Shown here: positions 45,131 to 56,572 of the stretch, one piece after another | How the letters are laid out: every line of letters begins with the position of its first letter | Numbering within the stretch: the stretch's first letter is position 1 | Origin: Gaeumannomyces sp. JS-464 | Lineage: Eukaryota > Ascomycota > Sordariomycetes > Magnaporthales > Magnaporthaceae | Direction: 5' to 3' | DNA: 64,000 bases | Assembly: GCA_002197995.1 (NCBI GenBank) | Contig: NGZR01000001.1 | Location: forward strand, 5,828,001-5,892,000 | Position numbers and translations under genes: made by a program | Notes under the pieces: model-generated | Databases searched by the model: none | Told to the model about the DNA's origin: nothing | The model's input: the letters and a program-made list of their open reading frames with translations, nothing else

Positions 45131-45418
45131 GCCGGACAACAAAGCCAGACGGATTGCACCGGTTCTTGCACAGAGACGATCTCACTATTGCGAACCAGGT
45201 ATAATACCACCGGAAATGTCTTTTTATGCAGAATCGTGGATATGTATTCAAGGGAATCTGGAAACAACACTGGGTGTAATCGACCACAATTAGGCGAACC
45301 AATTATCTTTTTCATCCCGCCCGCCTCCGGCTTGAAATAAAGAACAGCCACATTCCCCCTCCACATAGGAGCTGATTGCTCAATCTCCCGTAGATACCCA
45401 GGTATCTTGCTTGGTCGG
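45131..45418. other. short intergenic region between convergent genes
   Basis: This stretch holds the 3' flanks of the siderophore transporter (+) and the NB-ARC/TPR gene (-). No gene is seen. Confidence 0.5.
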
Positions 45419-47894
45419 TTATCCGCGGCGTTTCAAGCGTGGCCCGTCGCTCGCACATGGAACCGAGATTGAAGTAGAAGAGAGGTTCCGCTTGTGGCTC
45501 GACTGGGCGGTCCAGTCCAGATTGTTGGCATGTGCAACTGGCGACCACCAGCCCGCCATTCGTGATTTGTAAAAGCTTGTTAGCAGAAGATATGATGTGT
45601 TATCAAGATGAAAATTGGGTCCGAAGATCAGACTTGAAAGATGAAGTGATGTCTTACTCTCATCCAAGGCTTTAGCGAGCCTGCGCTCTGCCGCAACTCG
45701 TTGCTGGTCGTCCTTTTTAGATGTGCCTGCTTGGACGCGGACCACTTCCTGCAGCAGATCCACCTCTTTCGCGTGGTTCCCTATCATGCAGTAACACTCA
45801 GCAAGGTAAATCTGAGCATACAGCAACATTTCGTCGCTGTCAACCATCCCAGGTGGACGTAGCGTCAGCAGCTTTTCGAACAAATCAATAGCATTCCCGT
45901 ACTGGGCGCCAGCCATATAAGCTTCAGCGATTGATTTTTTGGAGCTCCAGTCTTCTAGTAGGACTGTTTGCGGGCAATATTGTAGCATCGATTTGAACTG
46001 CCTCTTCGAGAAGCTCGATGGCCCTTTCGTGATTCCCCGAGCTAGATAGGCTTTTGCAGCAAAATGCCTTGTGATGGAGCCGTTGTAGCTGTAAGCTCGC
46101 CTTTGTCGGATTGATAATACTTCTTCGTAAAGCTTGACGGCTTTGTCGTGCCGTTCGTCTTGCATGTACGCAAAGGCTAGCTCTTCTCGAGCCCACAGTC
46201 TGGTTTCGGCTGATTCGTCAAGGCATGGCGTAGCCTCACACGCTTCCAGCAGTAGTCAATGGCTTCGCCGAGTCTTTTTACCTGGACCATTCCAAGCCAT
46301 TGCCTTTCCTGCGATACAGACGAGAGGAATATCGTCCAAGGGAATCGGCCGAGTATGGCGGATTATTGGAATGATCCAGTGGCTGAGTTTTAAAATCGAG
46401 CTTTTTCCCCCCAAATCCTGAAAAATCCTCATGATATCCCATAACAGTAGCTTTTCGAACCGTGTTGGCTTCTCTAGGTTTGCAACCCAGAGTTCCTTAT
46501 TGACAAGCCAGTCAGTATGAGGGCGTACGAGGAGTGCGTATTTCCCCCACCTGCCGCTAATATCATTGTTTTCCGCAAGACACAGAGTGAAAATGGCAGC
46601 TAAATGCCGTTGCCTTTGGTCTTGGGAATTGAGGCGGGCGCGGCGTAGCCACTCGTGGACCAAAGGGTGCATTGAAACCGTTTTCATGGAGGTTGGTGTG
46701 TTTTCTGTTTCAGTGCCATTTAGTCTGTTTTCCGATATAAGTGCAAGATCCGAAGATGCGACAAGGCGGCGGAGAAGCGGTTGGGCGGCTGCAGACACCG
46801 CGGGAGATGTTGAACGTAGGATCTTTGGAGGGCGCCGAATCTCGTGTCTTTGTGTGGGTCAGATGAGATGATTGACTGAGCAGCGGCACTGGCATCCGGG
46901 AACAAGTCGAGCGGAATTTCCCTGAAGTGGAACTCGGCAAAAAGACCCAGCAACTCGAGTGCGTTTCGCGCGTCGGGTTCGTCACTTTTTTCCAACAAGC
47001 GGGCTGAAGCTTCAAACGTCGCATCCACACTTCCGAACCTGGGTCCTGCTTGGCTCGGTTGGTACTGCAGAATCTCCTGTTTCTGTCGTTCATACACAGC
47101 CTTGTATTCCTCAAGTGAGCAGGCAGTCCGGTGGATGTATGCTCCAATCAAGACCAGGGCAAGCGGGAGGTGGCCAAGAGTGTCTGAAATCTCTTCCGCA
47201 GCGCGCCTACGCGACGGGTTGTCTTTAAGGCCAGCAGCTGTGAGAAGTAGTGTGGCACATTCATCGTCGGTAAGCCTAGAATTTCGCCCAGTTCTTCACA
47301 CCCCACTGTACTGAGACGTCTGCATTCGCGGGATCGGGACGTGATGATTATTGAGCCGTAGTTGCCAGAGGGAATGAACTCCTTATGGAAGTCTATTGTG
47401 TTGTCATCAGCATTGTCGAGAACGAGGAGCCAGTGACGCCCGGGTTTGCAGCTGATATTGGCGAGATGTCCCCGGACTTGTTCGGGAGGGTCACGGGAGG
47501 CAGGCAGCTTAAGTCCAGAACGCAACCCGTTGGAAATCCGCCACGGCAGAGCTCCTGCTGGCGACATCGATCCAGAAGACACCCCAAAAGCTGCGGGCGA
47601 GCATGTTAGTATTGGTGATGTAATCAGACAAGGTGCAAATATTGTAACGGAAAGGATGTTGATGGCAACCTACACTTCGCGCATCTGGTTGGCAACTTGA
47701 AGAGAGAGCCCGCTTTTCCCCTCGCCCCCTAGCCCGTTTATCACGAATATTCTTTCCTTGGGTGGCTTGCCCACCGGGTCGACTGCCCGTTTGATCTTTT
47801 CGATAAGGCTTTCGCGCCCGACGAAATGCTGACTCTCAGTTCTCGGAACAACCCGGTGGTGCTCGTCCCTGGTGTTGGGGGTGTTGGAGGGCAT
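45419..47894 (-). pseudogene. NB-ARC/TPR STAND protein gene, multiply frameshifted
   Basis: The frame starts with SQHFVGRESLIEKIKRAV and the P-loop GLGGEGKS, then an intron (47591-47673), the Walker B-like WLLVLDNADD, a sensor block SIIITSRSREC, GHLPLALVLIGAYI and MHPLVHEWLRRAR, followed by several TPR-like helices (RHDKAVKLYEEVL, YGNAIDLFEKLL). This is the NB-ARC-TPR architecture of fungal NLR-like immune or heterokaryon sensors. There is no N-terminal effector domain: the NTPase begins within 25 residues of the ATG. At least seven single-base frame changes are needed (near 47520, 47273, 46828, 46297, 46246, 46036 and 45960), far denser than in neighbouring genes. It may be a true decaying gene or a poorly assembled one. 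The C-terminal exon limit is uncertain. Confidence 0.7.
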
Positions 47895-49301
47895 CCGGCC
47901 TGAACTACTTGTGAGCGTGTATGCGAGGCAAAATGAGGATGGAAGTGTGGTGTGGTTAGAAAAAACAAAGCGGGAAGGAGACCAATGAAAAAAAAAAAAT
48001 GAAAGAAAAAGAAAGGAAGACGAACGCAACAGAAATTACGACATGAACAAGCGTGATACAAAGACCGGTGAATAAAAGCTGCTGACCACCCAAATATATG
48101 TGGGTTCCATTCCCAAACCAATTCCCCTGAACATTGCGACCGTGTTCGCCTTGGTTACGGTAGTTATAGGTATGCTGACCCCCGGCCTCCCGGAGCTAGA
48201 TGGGATTCTGCGCGGCTTGGCTGCCCTCTGAATGGGCAGATATGGTTGAGGACGAACGGTGCAAATGAAGCCATACAATCAGCTAGAAAGAGCGCCGTGG
48301 GTCGGGTGTAATCGCAGTTCTGGGCCGCGGGCAGGCAGACGAGAGGAGAGAGTCCGAAGACGACGAAGTCAAATACAAAACATGGGGGGCTGATGCGAGG
48401 CGCCCACGCGACAAATGAGACCTGCAGCGGAGACAGGGTGATGAAACGGGCGGGAAATGAGAAGAAGAAGAGGATAGAGTAGGTACTTGAGGTGATCGCG
48501 AGTAGCGCTAGGAGAATCACGGTCGTGGGAGGGTATAGGACAGGAGAAGGAAGAAGCAAAACCGGGGACGGTCTAGGGAAAAAGGCGGGGAAAAGATGAA
48601 GGTGATGGGGATGAGGAAAAAAAAGACTGCAATATGATCTGCCAATCTCCTCTGGCCACGAATGGGGTGGTGGCGGCGGCGCAGACGTGCCCGGTCAGAC
48701 TGCGTGGACTGCAGGTGCCGGTCGGGCATCTTCCCACCACTGGTTCGAGGCGGGATTTTCCAGCCGACACTAGAGGAGCGCCCAGCTCATGCGAGATAAA
48801 TAACGGTCAAGTACCTTTTCCGTCCACACGCCTCTATTTTACTCGCACCTCCGCCATCGCCGATGTTGCTGATGATGTTGGCTTCTGTGGCACTCGCAAT
48901 CAACTTTGCGTCACCAGCGATATTAGCCGTTGTTAGGGGTTTACGGCGATTATAATGTGAACGGAGAGCTGCCTCCTAATAGGGATTGCATTTTGGCGTG
49001 GTAGCATGGAAAACAAAAATGTTGCTTCGCGAACGTCGAGTCACTGGCTGGACTTGCTTCGCTGCTGCGCGCCAGGGGGCCAGGTGTAATCGCCAACATA
49101 GAGGCTGTTGCCCATTTTGGTGCCAGCTTCGCCCCGCAAAAAAGCAACATAGGAATCGAGATATAAATGTTGGTTCTGGCCCGCGCCAACTTGAAGCACG
49201 GCCCCTCACTTCATCTTTTCCGATTTTTACGCGCCTTCACCACCACCCAACACCCACCCTTGGCCTCATTTCCACACTTGGCCCTCTCCGACCTCACCGA
49301 A
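47895..49301. other. 1.4 kb divergent intergenic region
   Basis: This region lies between the NB-ARC/TPR gene (-) and the phosphodiesterase gene (+). A TATA-like ATATAAA at 49161-49167 lies about 135 bases before the ATG at 49302. T- and A-runs occur near 47990-48010 and 48600-48625. No gene is seen. Confidence 0.5.
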
Positions 49302-50267
49302 ATGACCGTCAGGATCCCCCATTCTCTTTCTTACTTCAGTCACGCTGTTGGCAGATGGGTACCGGCAACCTCCTATACCATCCAACGGCCCAGATCACAA
49401 AGCTCGGCCAGTGCGAACCCTCTCAAGCATCATTTCGACATCGCCTCCTGGAACATCGACTACTGGAGCGTCCAGCCCTCGCGGCGCTGTCTCGCCCTCA
49501 TCAACCACGTCTTCGAGGGCGGGGTCCCCGACATCCTCTGCCTGCAAGAGGTCACGCCCGTAGTCCGCACCGCCATCCTGGGCAGCCCGCAAATACGAGA
49601 CGCGTTCCTCACGACCGACGCGGGCCCGAACGCGGAGCAGCAGATCTTTGAGAACATGACGCTGCTGTCTAGAAAGCGCTTTGCGTACAGCCCGGACACG
49701 GCGGTGACGGCGGGGAAGGCGGACGGCCAATCCGAGGAGGGCGAGGACAAGTTCGTTGTCGGGCGGGTCTTCCGCGAGCGGATCCTGACCGCGATGGACA
49801 GGGAAGGGCTCTGCGTGGACCTCATCCCCCCTCACGCGCAAGACACCTTCCTCCGCGTCATAAACGTGCACCTCGAGTCCTGCGACTCGTTCCCGTACCG
49901 CGAAGGGCAGCTCAGGCAGCTCGCCGCCGCCCTGCACGAGCCCGGCTGCAGCGGCGGGCTAATCATTGGTGACTTCAACTCGGTCACGGATGCGGATCAC
50001 CAGCTCCTCAATGAGAACAAGCTGCAGGACGTGTGGCTGACGCTGCATGGAGGCACTGACAAGCCCGACGCTACGTGGAGCGTTGGCAGGAGGAGGAGCC
50101 CCAGGCACGAGCCGGCGAGGCTCGACAAGGTCGCCATGATGGGCTTGGAGCCGGAGTCGATGGAGATTATGCATCCTCTCTTTATTGACGCGCCCAAGCC
50201 TGGGGGAGCCTCTTCCCAGATTGAGTGGAGTGATCATAGCGGATTGCGATGCAAGTTTTGTTTTTGA
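49302..50267 (+). CDS. endonuclease/exonuclease/phosphatase family protein (TDP2-like)
   Basis: Intronless, 321 aa. The EEP fold motifs appear in order: DIASWNIDYW (Asn), ILCLQEVT (metal-binding Glu), VINVHLESC (His), GDFNSVTDADHQLL (Asp and Asn) and the final IEWSDHSGLRC (Asp-His pair), so it should be catalytically competent. The arrangement most resembles tyrosyl-DNA phosphodiesterase 2-like proteins, which remove 5'-tyrosyl adducts left by topoisomerase II, but other EEP nucleases or phosphatases cannot be excluded. The first 35 residues are Ser/Arg-rich and could be a weak organelle-targeting sequence. The frame is open to an ATG at 49167, but that ATG overlaps the likely TATA box, so I start at 49302. 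The neighbouring tyrosinase gene is convergent. Confidence 0.85.
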   Translation: MTVRIPHSLSYFSHAVGRWVPATSYTIQRPRSQSSASANPLKHHFDIASWNIDYWSVQPSRRCLALINHVFEGGVPDILCLQEVTPVVRTAILGSPQIRDAFLTTDAGPNAEQQIFENMTLLSRKRFAYSPDTAVTAGKADGQSEEGEDKFVVGRVFRERILTAMDREGLCVDLIPPHAQDTFLRVINVHLESCDSFPYREGQLRQLAAALHEPGCSGGLIIGDFNSVTDADHQLLNENKLQDVWLTLHGGTDKPDATWSVGRRRSPRHEPARLDKVAMMGLEPESMEIMHPLFIDAPKPGGASSQIEWSDHSGLRCKFCF

Positions 50268-50408
50268 ACTTCTGAAAGCTGTTGGGTTTCAATGGGGGGG
50301 CTAAATTAGGGCCTTCTATCGACCTGGTCCGGAATCCCTGGGCCTTTTCTGTGTATTATAATGTCTATGGAAAATCAAAAGTCCGTCCACACCTCGACGT
50401 CGTTCTTT

Positions 50409-52058
50409 TCACATGTAAATGTAGCAAAAGGGAGAGTCGCCCAGGGTGTTGAGCAGCTCGGCGATGGGCCTCGTCACGGCGTTGACGCCCATGTTGATGA
50501 CGTCCGTCTTGAGGGTCTTGCGGCTGGGTGGGTTGTTAAGAATGGTGATGGTGCCGTCAATGTCGGCGGCCTTGTCCGGGTGCAGCGCCTGCCACAGCCA
50601 GTAGACGCGGTCGACCATGGCGTGGTGCAGGTAGAAGGACGGGTCATTGATGGACGAGAAGAGGTCGGTGGCCTCGCCGCCCACGGCCATGTGCCCAGAG
50701 GCGTGCATACCCAGGAACCCGTCGCCGAACCGCCCCTGCAGCTCGTCCTGGAACGCGCCGACCGAGTGGCTGGCCGCGCCCACGGTTATGTTGAGCAGGT
50801 TCTCGTACGTCATCCAGCGCTGCAGCGTGACGGCGTTGAGGTCGCGGCTGATGCAGCGCGGGTTGGGGCCCAGGTTGCCCGTCGGGCTCGGCTTCATGCC
50901 GTCCTTGCTTGGCCGGACCGGACCCAGATTGATCTTCATACTGGAGAGAGGCGCTTTCTGTTAGCCTGAGGGGATAAACACCGGCTAACACAGTTGGCGT
51001 AGCACAATGGTATGTGCCGGCTACGCGAGACTTACTCTGCGAACGGCCCGCTCTTGAGGCAGCCACCGCCTTTGCCAGACGGCACCCAGATGCTGCCTCC
51101 TCCAGCGATTGTTCCGTTGTGCTTTAGGAATTCCCCATCCCCACCCAAGCTAGTTGGGGAGCCATCAAAGACCGGGGACTTCGTTGGGTCGTCGGTGTAG
51201 GCAAACCAGTTCCAGTACTACATCGAGGGTCAGCGCGTGGGGGCGCGAACGCCGGGTGACGGGAGTCATTGACTCTGTGCCAACAAACAGGAGCATGAAC
51301 TTACCGGCTGGTAACCCTTGTACCCGCACTCATTGCGGAGGGCCTGCTCGTACGTCCAGGTGATGTATCTGTGCCAAGTCAGGAAGTTTCCCTTGGTCTT
51401 GTCAGTCCGACGGCTGCAAAGAGCATAAAACGGGAGCAAGCCCTCTTCCGGGATGTCTCGGCGATGCTTACAGTGCCGTGGATGGACAGGGTCTGGTTGA
51501 TGTGGACGGCGACGAAGTCATCGAACCGCGACCGGGCGCCGGCGCAAAGGACGGCGGCGACTTGAGGGCTTTCGTCATCAGGCACTTGACCGCCTGATGT
51601 AGTCCTTGCGTTCGCATTTGACAGGGTTTCCCTTTGGCGTGTCAGTCATCAGCGGCTGTTGGAGATGTTGAAGGCCAGAGAGGAGGGCGGTCATTTCCAT
51701 TCCCCTGCTGCCAGTAGAAAAGCAAGAAAATAGGTGGACACGAAGGGTGAGGTGTAAAAGGCTAAGTAGAAACAGGGCCTGCGGAAGACCATGTCCGCTG
51801 ACAGTGACTCACGCCTCGGAGAAAGAAAAAAAAAAAACGTAAAAGGAAGTAGAAAACTTACCAGTCCCTACGAATGGCAGTGTTGTGGCTGCAGGCCCTC
51901 TTCTCCGTAGCCCCATTACTGGCCTGCTCAAGATTGGCAATGGCCTGGCTGTTCAGGTCCTTGATCAGGTCCGCAGCGGATGGGGTGGCGGCAGAGGCCC
52001 GGAGCACGGAGCCGCCGAGCACCAGAACGGCGCCGACGATGACGTTTCCAGCATGCAT
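50409..52058 (-). CDS. secreted tyrosinase (type-3 copper), locally frame-scrambled
   Basis: It oxidises phenols and o-diphenols to quinones with a binuclear copper site; such enzymes serve pigment formation or phenol oxidation. Exons are 52058-51862, 51631-51472, 51391-51305, 51217-51036 and 50940-50409. Exon 1 gives a signal peptide. CuA histidines lie in AVHINQTLSIHGT and LTWHRY; CuB histidines are in GMHASGHMAVGG and DPSFYLHHAMVDRVYW. The protein is short (about 386 aa) and stops soon after CuB, so it lacks a large C-terminal shielding domain. Between RRDWETLS and RFDDFVAVH the reading frame is off for about 25 residues: three missing bases inside about 90 nt would restore a conserved RKDYIRAVKCL segment, and together they leave the downstream frame unchanged. 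Confidence 0.85.
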
Positions 52059-54926
52059 CCTAACGGCGGTGGAGGCACTGCGTGATATGTGCATGTGCAG
52101 GCGGCGCTAATCGTAGCCTATCCTCGCCCCCGCTTCCTCGTTTCGACCGGCCGAGCGCTAGGTTGCCACGTGGGAAAAAATGGGGGGAGGTGCGCGATCG
52201 CACGAGCACACACGCTGCAGCAAGAGGTGATGCACAACCGGGACACGCTTGGGGCGCGGAGGAAGTCTCCCTTTTAGGGCGCACACGGCACGGTCGAGGG
52301 CGGTGGGGGCGGTGGTCGGTGGCCCGGGTCTTTTGCCTTGCAAGTCACCGACGATGCCTTATAACGGACTGGCGCGGTCGACTCCGCTCCTCCTGGCCGA
52401 TGCAGCCAAGCCTGTAGCGATGCCTCCCCCTGGCATTGTCGATATTGTCTGGCAGTAGGATTGGGGCATTCATGAGATTGCACCTGGTTTAGGCAGTAAC
52501 TTCACCCGAGTCCCGGCCAGGATAGGTTGTCTCCTGACTGTTGCCGAGTCTCCTTGTGCGCTACAACGTCGACAGAAAACGATGCAAGAACGAGATGAAG
52601 GTCTTGGGGAGCTCCACGTATTGTCTTGGTCTATCATTTGCGTGTCCAGGGCCTGCAGGGTCTGGGTCGGCGAGGCAGGCTTCTAGAAGCGAATCTGGGC
52701 ATGGATACCTGGGGCATGGTGGAAAAGGTGGTCGAGAGGGGTTTCCGCTTGGCACGATGCGTCGGGAGAGAGGTTTGAGGGTTGGCCAGGCTGCTCGCCG
52801 GCGCGATTCCACCAGGGTAGCACCGAGCCTGAAAGCCAAGGACATGTCGCCGCGGTCACGGAGTGGATGGCCGGATTTGGCACAAGTCCGGTCAAATAAA
52901 AGCGGAAGAGGTTCAAATTTCGTGCGCATTTGGCTCATGGCATTTTGGGTTGGCGGTTGGGAACAGTCGAAGTGGAGCGTGCCGGTCTGGCTTGAGCTGT
53001 CAGTGACATGCCAATGCTACCCGTCCCACGAGAAATTCGGTTCGATTCGGAGGGTCAAGGCATTGAGGCCCACACGCGACAGTCTGCCAACAGCCAAAAC
53101 AGCTCGAGGGTCTGCTCAGATAGGAGCACGGAAAAACATGGTCCGCCAGCAAAGGGCGAAATACTGGCTGGCTGTTTGGTCCACGCTCGAGAGGAGGCGG
53201 CTGCCTGCCCGGTAATCTGGGCTCAATGATCGAAGCACGAACAAGGCGCCTCCCATAAGTCGACCAACAGCATGCCCGGCGGCGACAATTGCGCCTCTGT
53301 TGCAGGGAAGTGAAGGTCAAATCATCTCGGTTCGGCAGCCCTCCCCTCCCCCGCCTCCCCACGGATCGCGCCAAAATGAGGGGCCCACTCTGAGTGCTGC
53401 GTGTCGGCCTGCTCGGCCACCGGCCCTGTGTTCCCACCAGCCAGCCCATGCTGGATGAACGCCTGCTTCCGTCGACGTGGTATTTCCAAGAGACGATGTT
53501 CGGCGCCCACCACCAGCAGACACAGAACGAGAAGGTGACACAAAATCCACCAATAGCGTGGGCGTGGCTAATAGGTAGGCCGTCTTGGCCCATGGGCCCA
53601 TGCGCAGCTGCATTGCATGGATGGACGGACGGCAGGATGGCATAAATGCTTCCAGTGAGAACAAGAAGAAAATAAGAAAAGAAAGAGAAAAGAAAATGCG
53701 CTGGTTGGGGGACGTGTGGGACTTGAAAGAACAACGACTCCATTGGAAGAATTGGGGCTCGGCGGGCCTCGAGTGCAGATCCGGGACGGCTGGCTCAGGG
53801 CACAGACGCTGCAGGCAAAAATAAATCACAATGGGGCTAACTAACAAGCAGGGCCGGCTCGAGGCGCCCTTGATGCCGTTCTCGCCTGTGCTCCAGGCAG
53901 CCCATCGCCTAGGTATTCCATGCAGGGCCCACAAGAATGCGCGCGGGAGACCTCCATCGCAGCGTTGGACCTTTGCTGCATACAGCAAGCAGCAATGAGT
54001 TATGAATGCGCCTATGCAGCACATACGGTGGCGCAGACGTGTGCCGGTCATGCTCTCGTCCTCCTCCTCCAAGCCTGAGCCCGCCTCCCCCTCCCTGAAA
54101 CGTGAGATGAGCGCTCCCTCCGCCATGCACACAATGCCCGCTACCAGCCCACCTAAGATTATCCCCCCTGCCCCGTTCCGAGCCCTGGTGTCGTGACGGT
54201 GGTGTGGCCCCTTCCGCTCCGAGGGTTGGGTTGCTGCGAAATGCGACCTCTGCTTGATACCGGTGAGGAGGGTGTTCATCGGCAAGGAGACCGGATACGC
54301 ATGAGCCATCGACCAACGGTCGCTTGCTGCATCTGTCTTTGCTTTCCGAGAAAAGATGAGCAATACTTGGCCCTCGTGCATTGCATGAGAGAAGCCTCCA
54401 GCCCCTAGTCCTTCCCGTTCCATGGAACCCAATACATTACGCTGGCCCGACTGCAACGCGACGAGCCAGTGGCGGCCGCCCCAAAGCGCGGATTTCCAGC
54501 ATGCACCCCGCGGCGGCCGGCACAGCACGATCGCCAAGCTCGCTCGTCAACCGTTTTCCTGCCATGTCTACAGGTTGATCCTTTCCCTTTTCCCCTTCCC
54601 TTCCTTTTTTCCCTCTTCTCCTCCCGTCCTCTCCGCCCACACACGCGTGTAACACTACTCTACCCCACGGGCGGAAAGCAGCCCTGCGGATACATATACT
54701 AGAGCTGTTTATATCTATCCCCCTCTCTCGCTTCCCTGACTTGATCTGAGCTCCCCCGCCGTCCCCTTTGATCAATGTCTCTCCTTACCCGATCGAGAAC
54801 GGCCAAACGTCTTGGGAGGCACGTGCGTCCCACCACCACCAACACACCTTACCTTCCGGCCTACACGACAGCAGCAACACACGTCTGATCGCTGATCGCA
54901 ACCTCCGACAAGAGGATCCCGGGACA
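52059..54926. other. 2.9 kb intergenic region
   Basis: This region is divergent between the tyrosinase gene (-) and the third PTH11-like gene (+), with CT-rich leader sequence at 54570-54900 before the latter. A long minus-strand open frame (53317-54537) has one membrane-helix-like stretch but no recognised domain; I do not call it a gene. Confidence 0.45.
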
Positions 54927-56572
54927 ATGAACTCTTCGACAGGACCGCCGCCACCGGCGCCGCCCCCGTTCGACCCGGTCCGTGCTGCCGAAAGCAACAC
55001 CGAGTGGCTCATTGGCGTCATGGGCACCTTCATCTCCCTGGCTGCCCTTGCCACCGCCCTGCGCCTCTACACAAGGATAAGGATTGTCAAATCGGCCGGA
55101 TGGGATGACTGGGTCATGCTGGCCTGCACGGTACGATATCAACCTTTTCGTCCCCTTCTCCAAGCTATTCCAACGTGCTAACGCGTGCATGTTCGACATC
55201 TTCACCAGGCCTGCGCCCTTGGCGGCTTCATCCTCCACTGCCTCCAAGTGCCACAGGGGCTCGGCAAGCACTACGAATTCATCAGCCCGCAACAAAAAGT
55301 CCAGTTCGCCAAGCAAAGGCTTCTTCACCTCGCTGATCCCCAACACGACCGGGGTGGCCCTAATGAAGGTGTCCATCGGCATATCGCTCCTGAAGCTGAT
55401 CCGCGTACGGACGTACAGCATGGTGGTCTATGTATTCCTCGGTATGTCCTTCCAGCCCGCGCTGCTTGCCGCCCAGAGGCCCGCCCTCACGCCTTTTCCG
55501 GATTTCACCTAACCGTTCCCCGCGAATGTCAGGTATCACCGCCGCAAGCTGGGTTCTGGCCTGGGGCACCATCATCTTCTTCTGTGACCCGGTTCGCGGC
55601 TATTGGGACAAGTCCATCAAGCCCACGTGCTATGACATCAAGCTTTACGTTGCGTTTGGTCTAGCACATACCGGTATGCTTAGCTGGCGCACTACACCTG
55701 CGCGAACCCCTTGAGAGCTTGTCCAGGGGAGATTCAGGGATGAAAAGGGGCAACCGAGCCAGTGCTGATATTATTCCTGGTTTGCAGCAATCAACATCAG
55801 CACTGATATTGCTTTCGCGACACTGCCAATCGCGGTCATCTGGATGCTACAGATGAAGAAGATTACCAAGATCTATCTTGCCGCCGTATTTAGTCTCGGC
55901 TGGATGTATGTGCCGACCCCCTATTCCCTATTGATCGTATACATTCCTCACATTGATCGTACTCTAACATCCAACCGCAACAGTGCTGTTTTCATGGGGG
56001 CTCCCAAGACATGGTATCAGATCCAACACGGAGGGGACAAGGACGCCGCGTTTTACCACGGCGTGCAGTTTTGGGCTGCGTAAGTTCACACCATGCCCAA
56101 GCTAATAATTTCTTGCATAGCTCTCGAGATGCATCATCACCGGCGGCCGCAAAGACAACTAACCAGTGTCACGCCACACAGGCTTCAGCTCGACACAGGC
56201 ATAGTCGCAGCCTGCATCCCGCCTCTCAAGCCCCTGTTCGGCAAGGCCCTCAAGCTCACCTCGACCAAGGCCTACGGCAACTCGGGGTACCCTGGCGGGT
56301 CGGGGTTCTCCAACCGCCGCCGGACCGGCTACATCAACCAAGACTCGATGGGCGGCCGCCCAGAGTTCGACAACCTGGAGCTCCACCCGCGGGCGCAGAA
56401 CAGAAGCCGAGGCGGCACCGGAGGCACCAAGACCAGCATCCCCGGGGACTCGGGCAGCGAGGAGATGATACTCCAGCAGAACGCCACCGTCACCTCGGAT
56501 CACACCGTCACCGAGACCGAAAAGAAGAAGCACAGCGGGATAATGAAGACTACGGAGATATCTGTGGCTTGA
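54927..56572 (+). CDS. PTH11/rhodopsin-type integral membrane protein, one frameshift
   Basis: Six exons: 54927-55130, 55209-55441, 55533-55673, 55788-55905, 55984-56079 and 56182-56572, all with GT-AG introns of 78-114 bases. Helices begin TEWLIGVMGTFISLAALATA and include LGGFILHCLQV, GVALMKVSIGISLLKLI, ITAASWVLAWGTIIFFC, INISTDIAFATLPIAVIWML, IYLAAVFSLGWIAVFMG and DTGIVAACIPPLKPLFG. The N-terminus is proline-rich and outside; the C-terminal tail is cytosolic and ends with Lys/Thr-rich sequence. One extra A near 55315-55317 breaks the frame between FAKQ and GFFTSLIPNTTG. Length 1183 minus 1 is 1182, or 393 aa. This is the third rhodopsin-fold receptor-like gene in 25 kb, with a different exon layout from the other two. 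Confidence 0.82.

Noticed and set aside
39367..52058. Secondary-metabolite or siderophore gene cluster
   Set aside because: Amidohydrolase, siderophore-type transporter and tyrosinase lie in the same area, but there is no backbone synthase, tailoring set or shared regulator.
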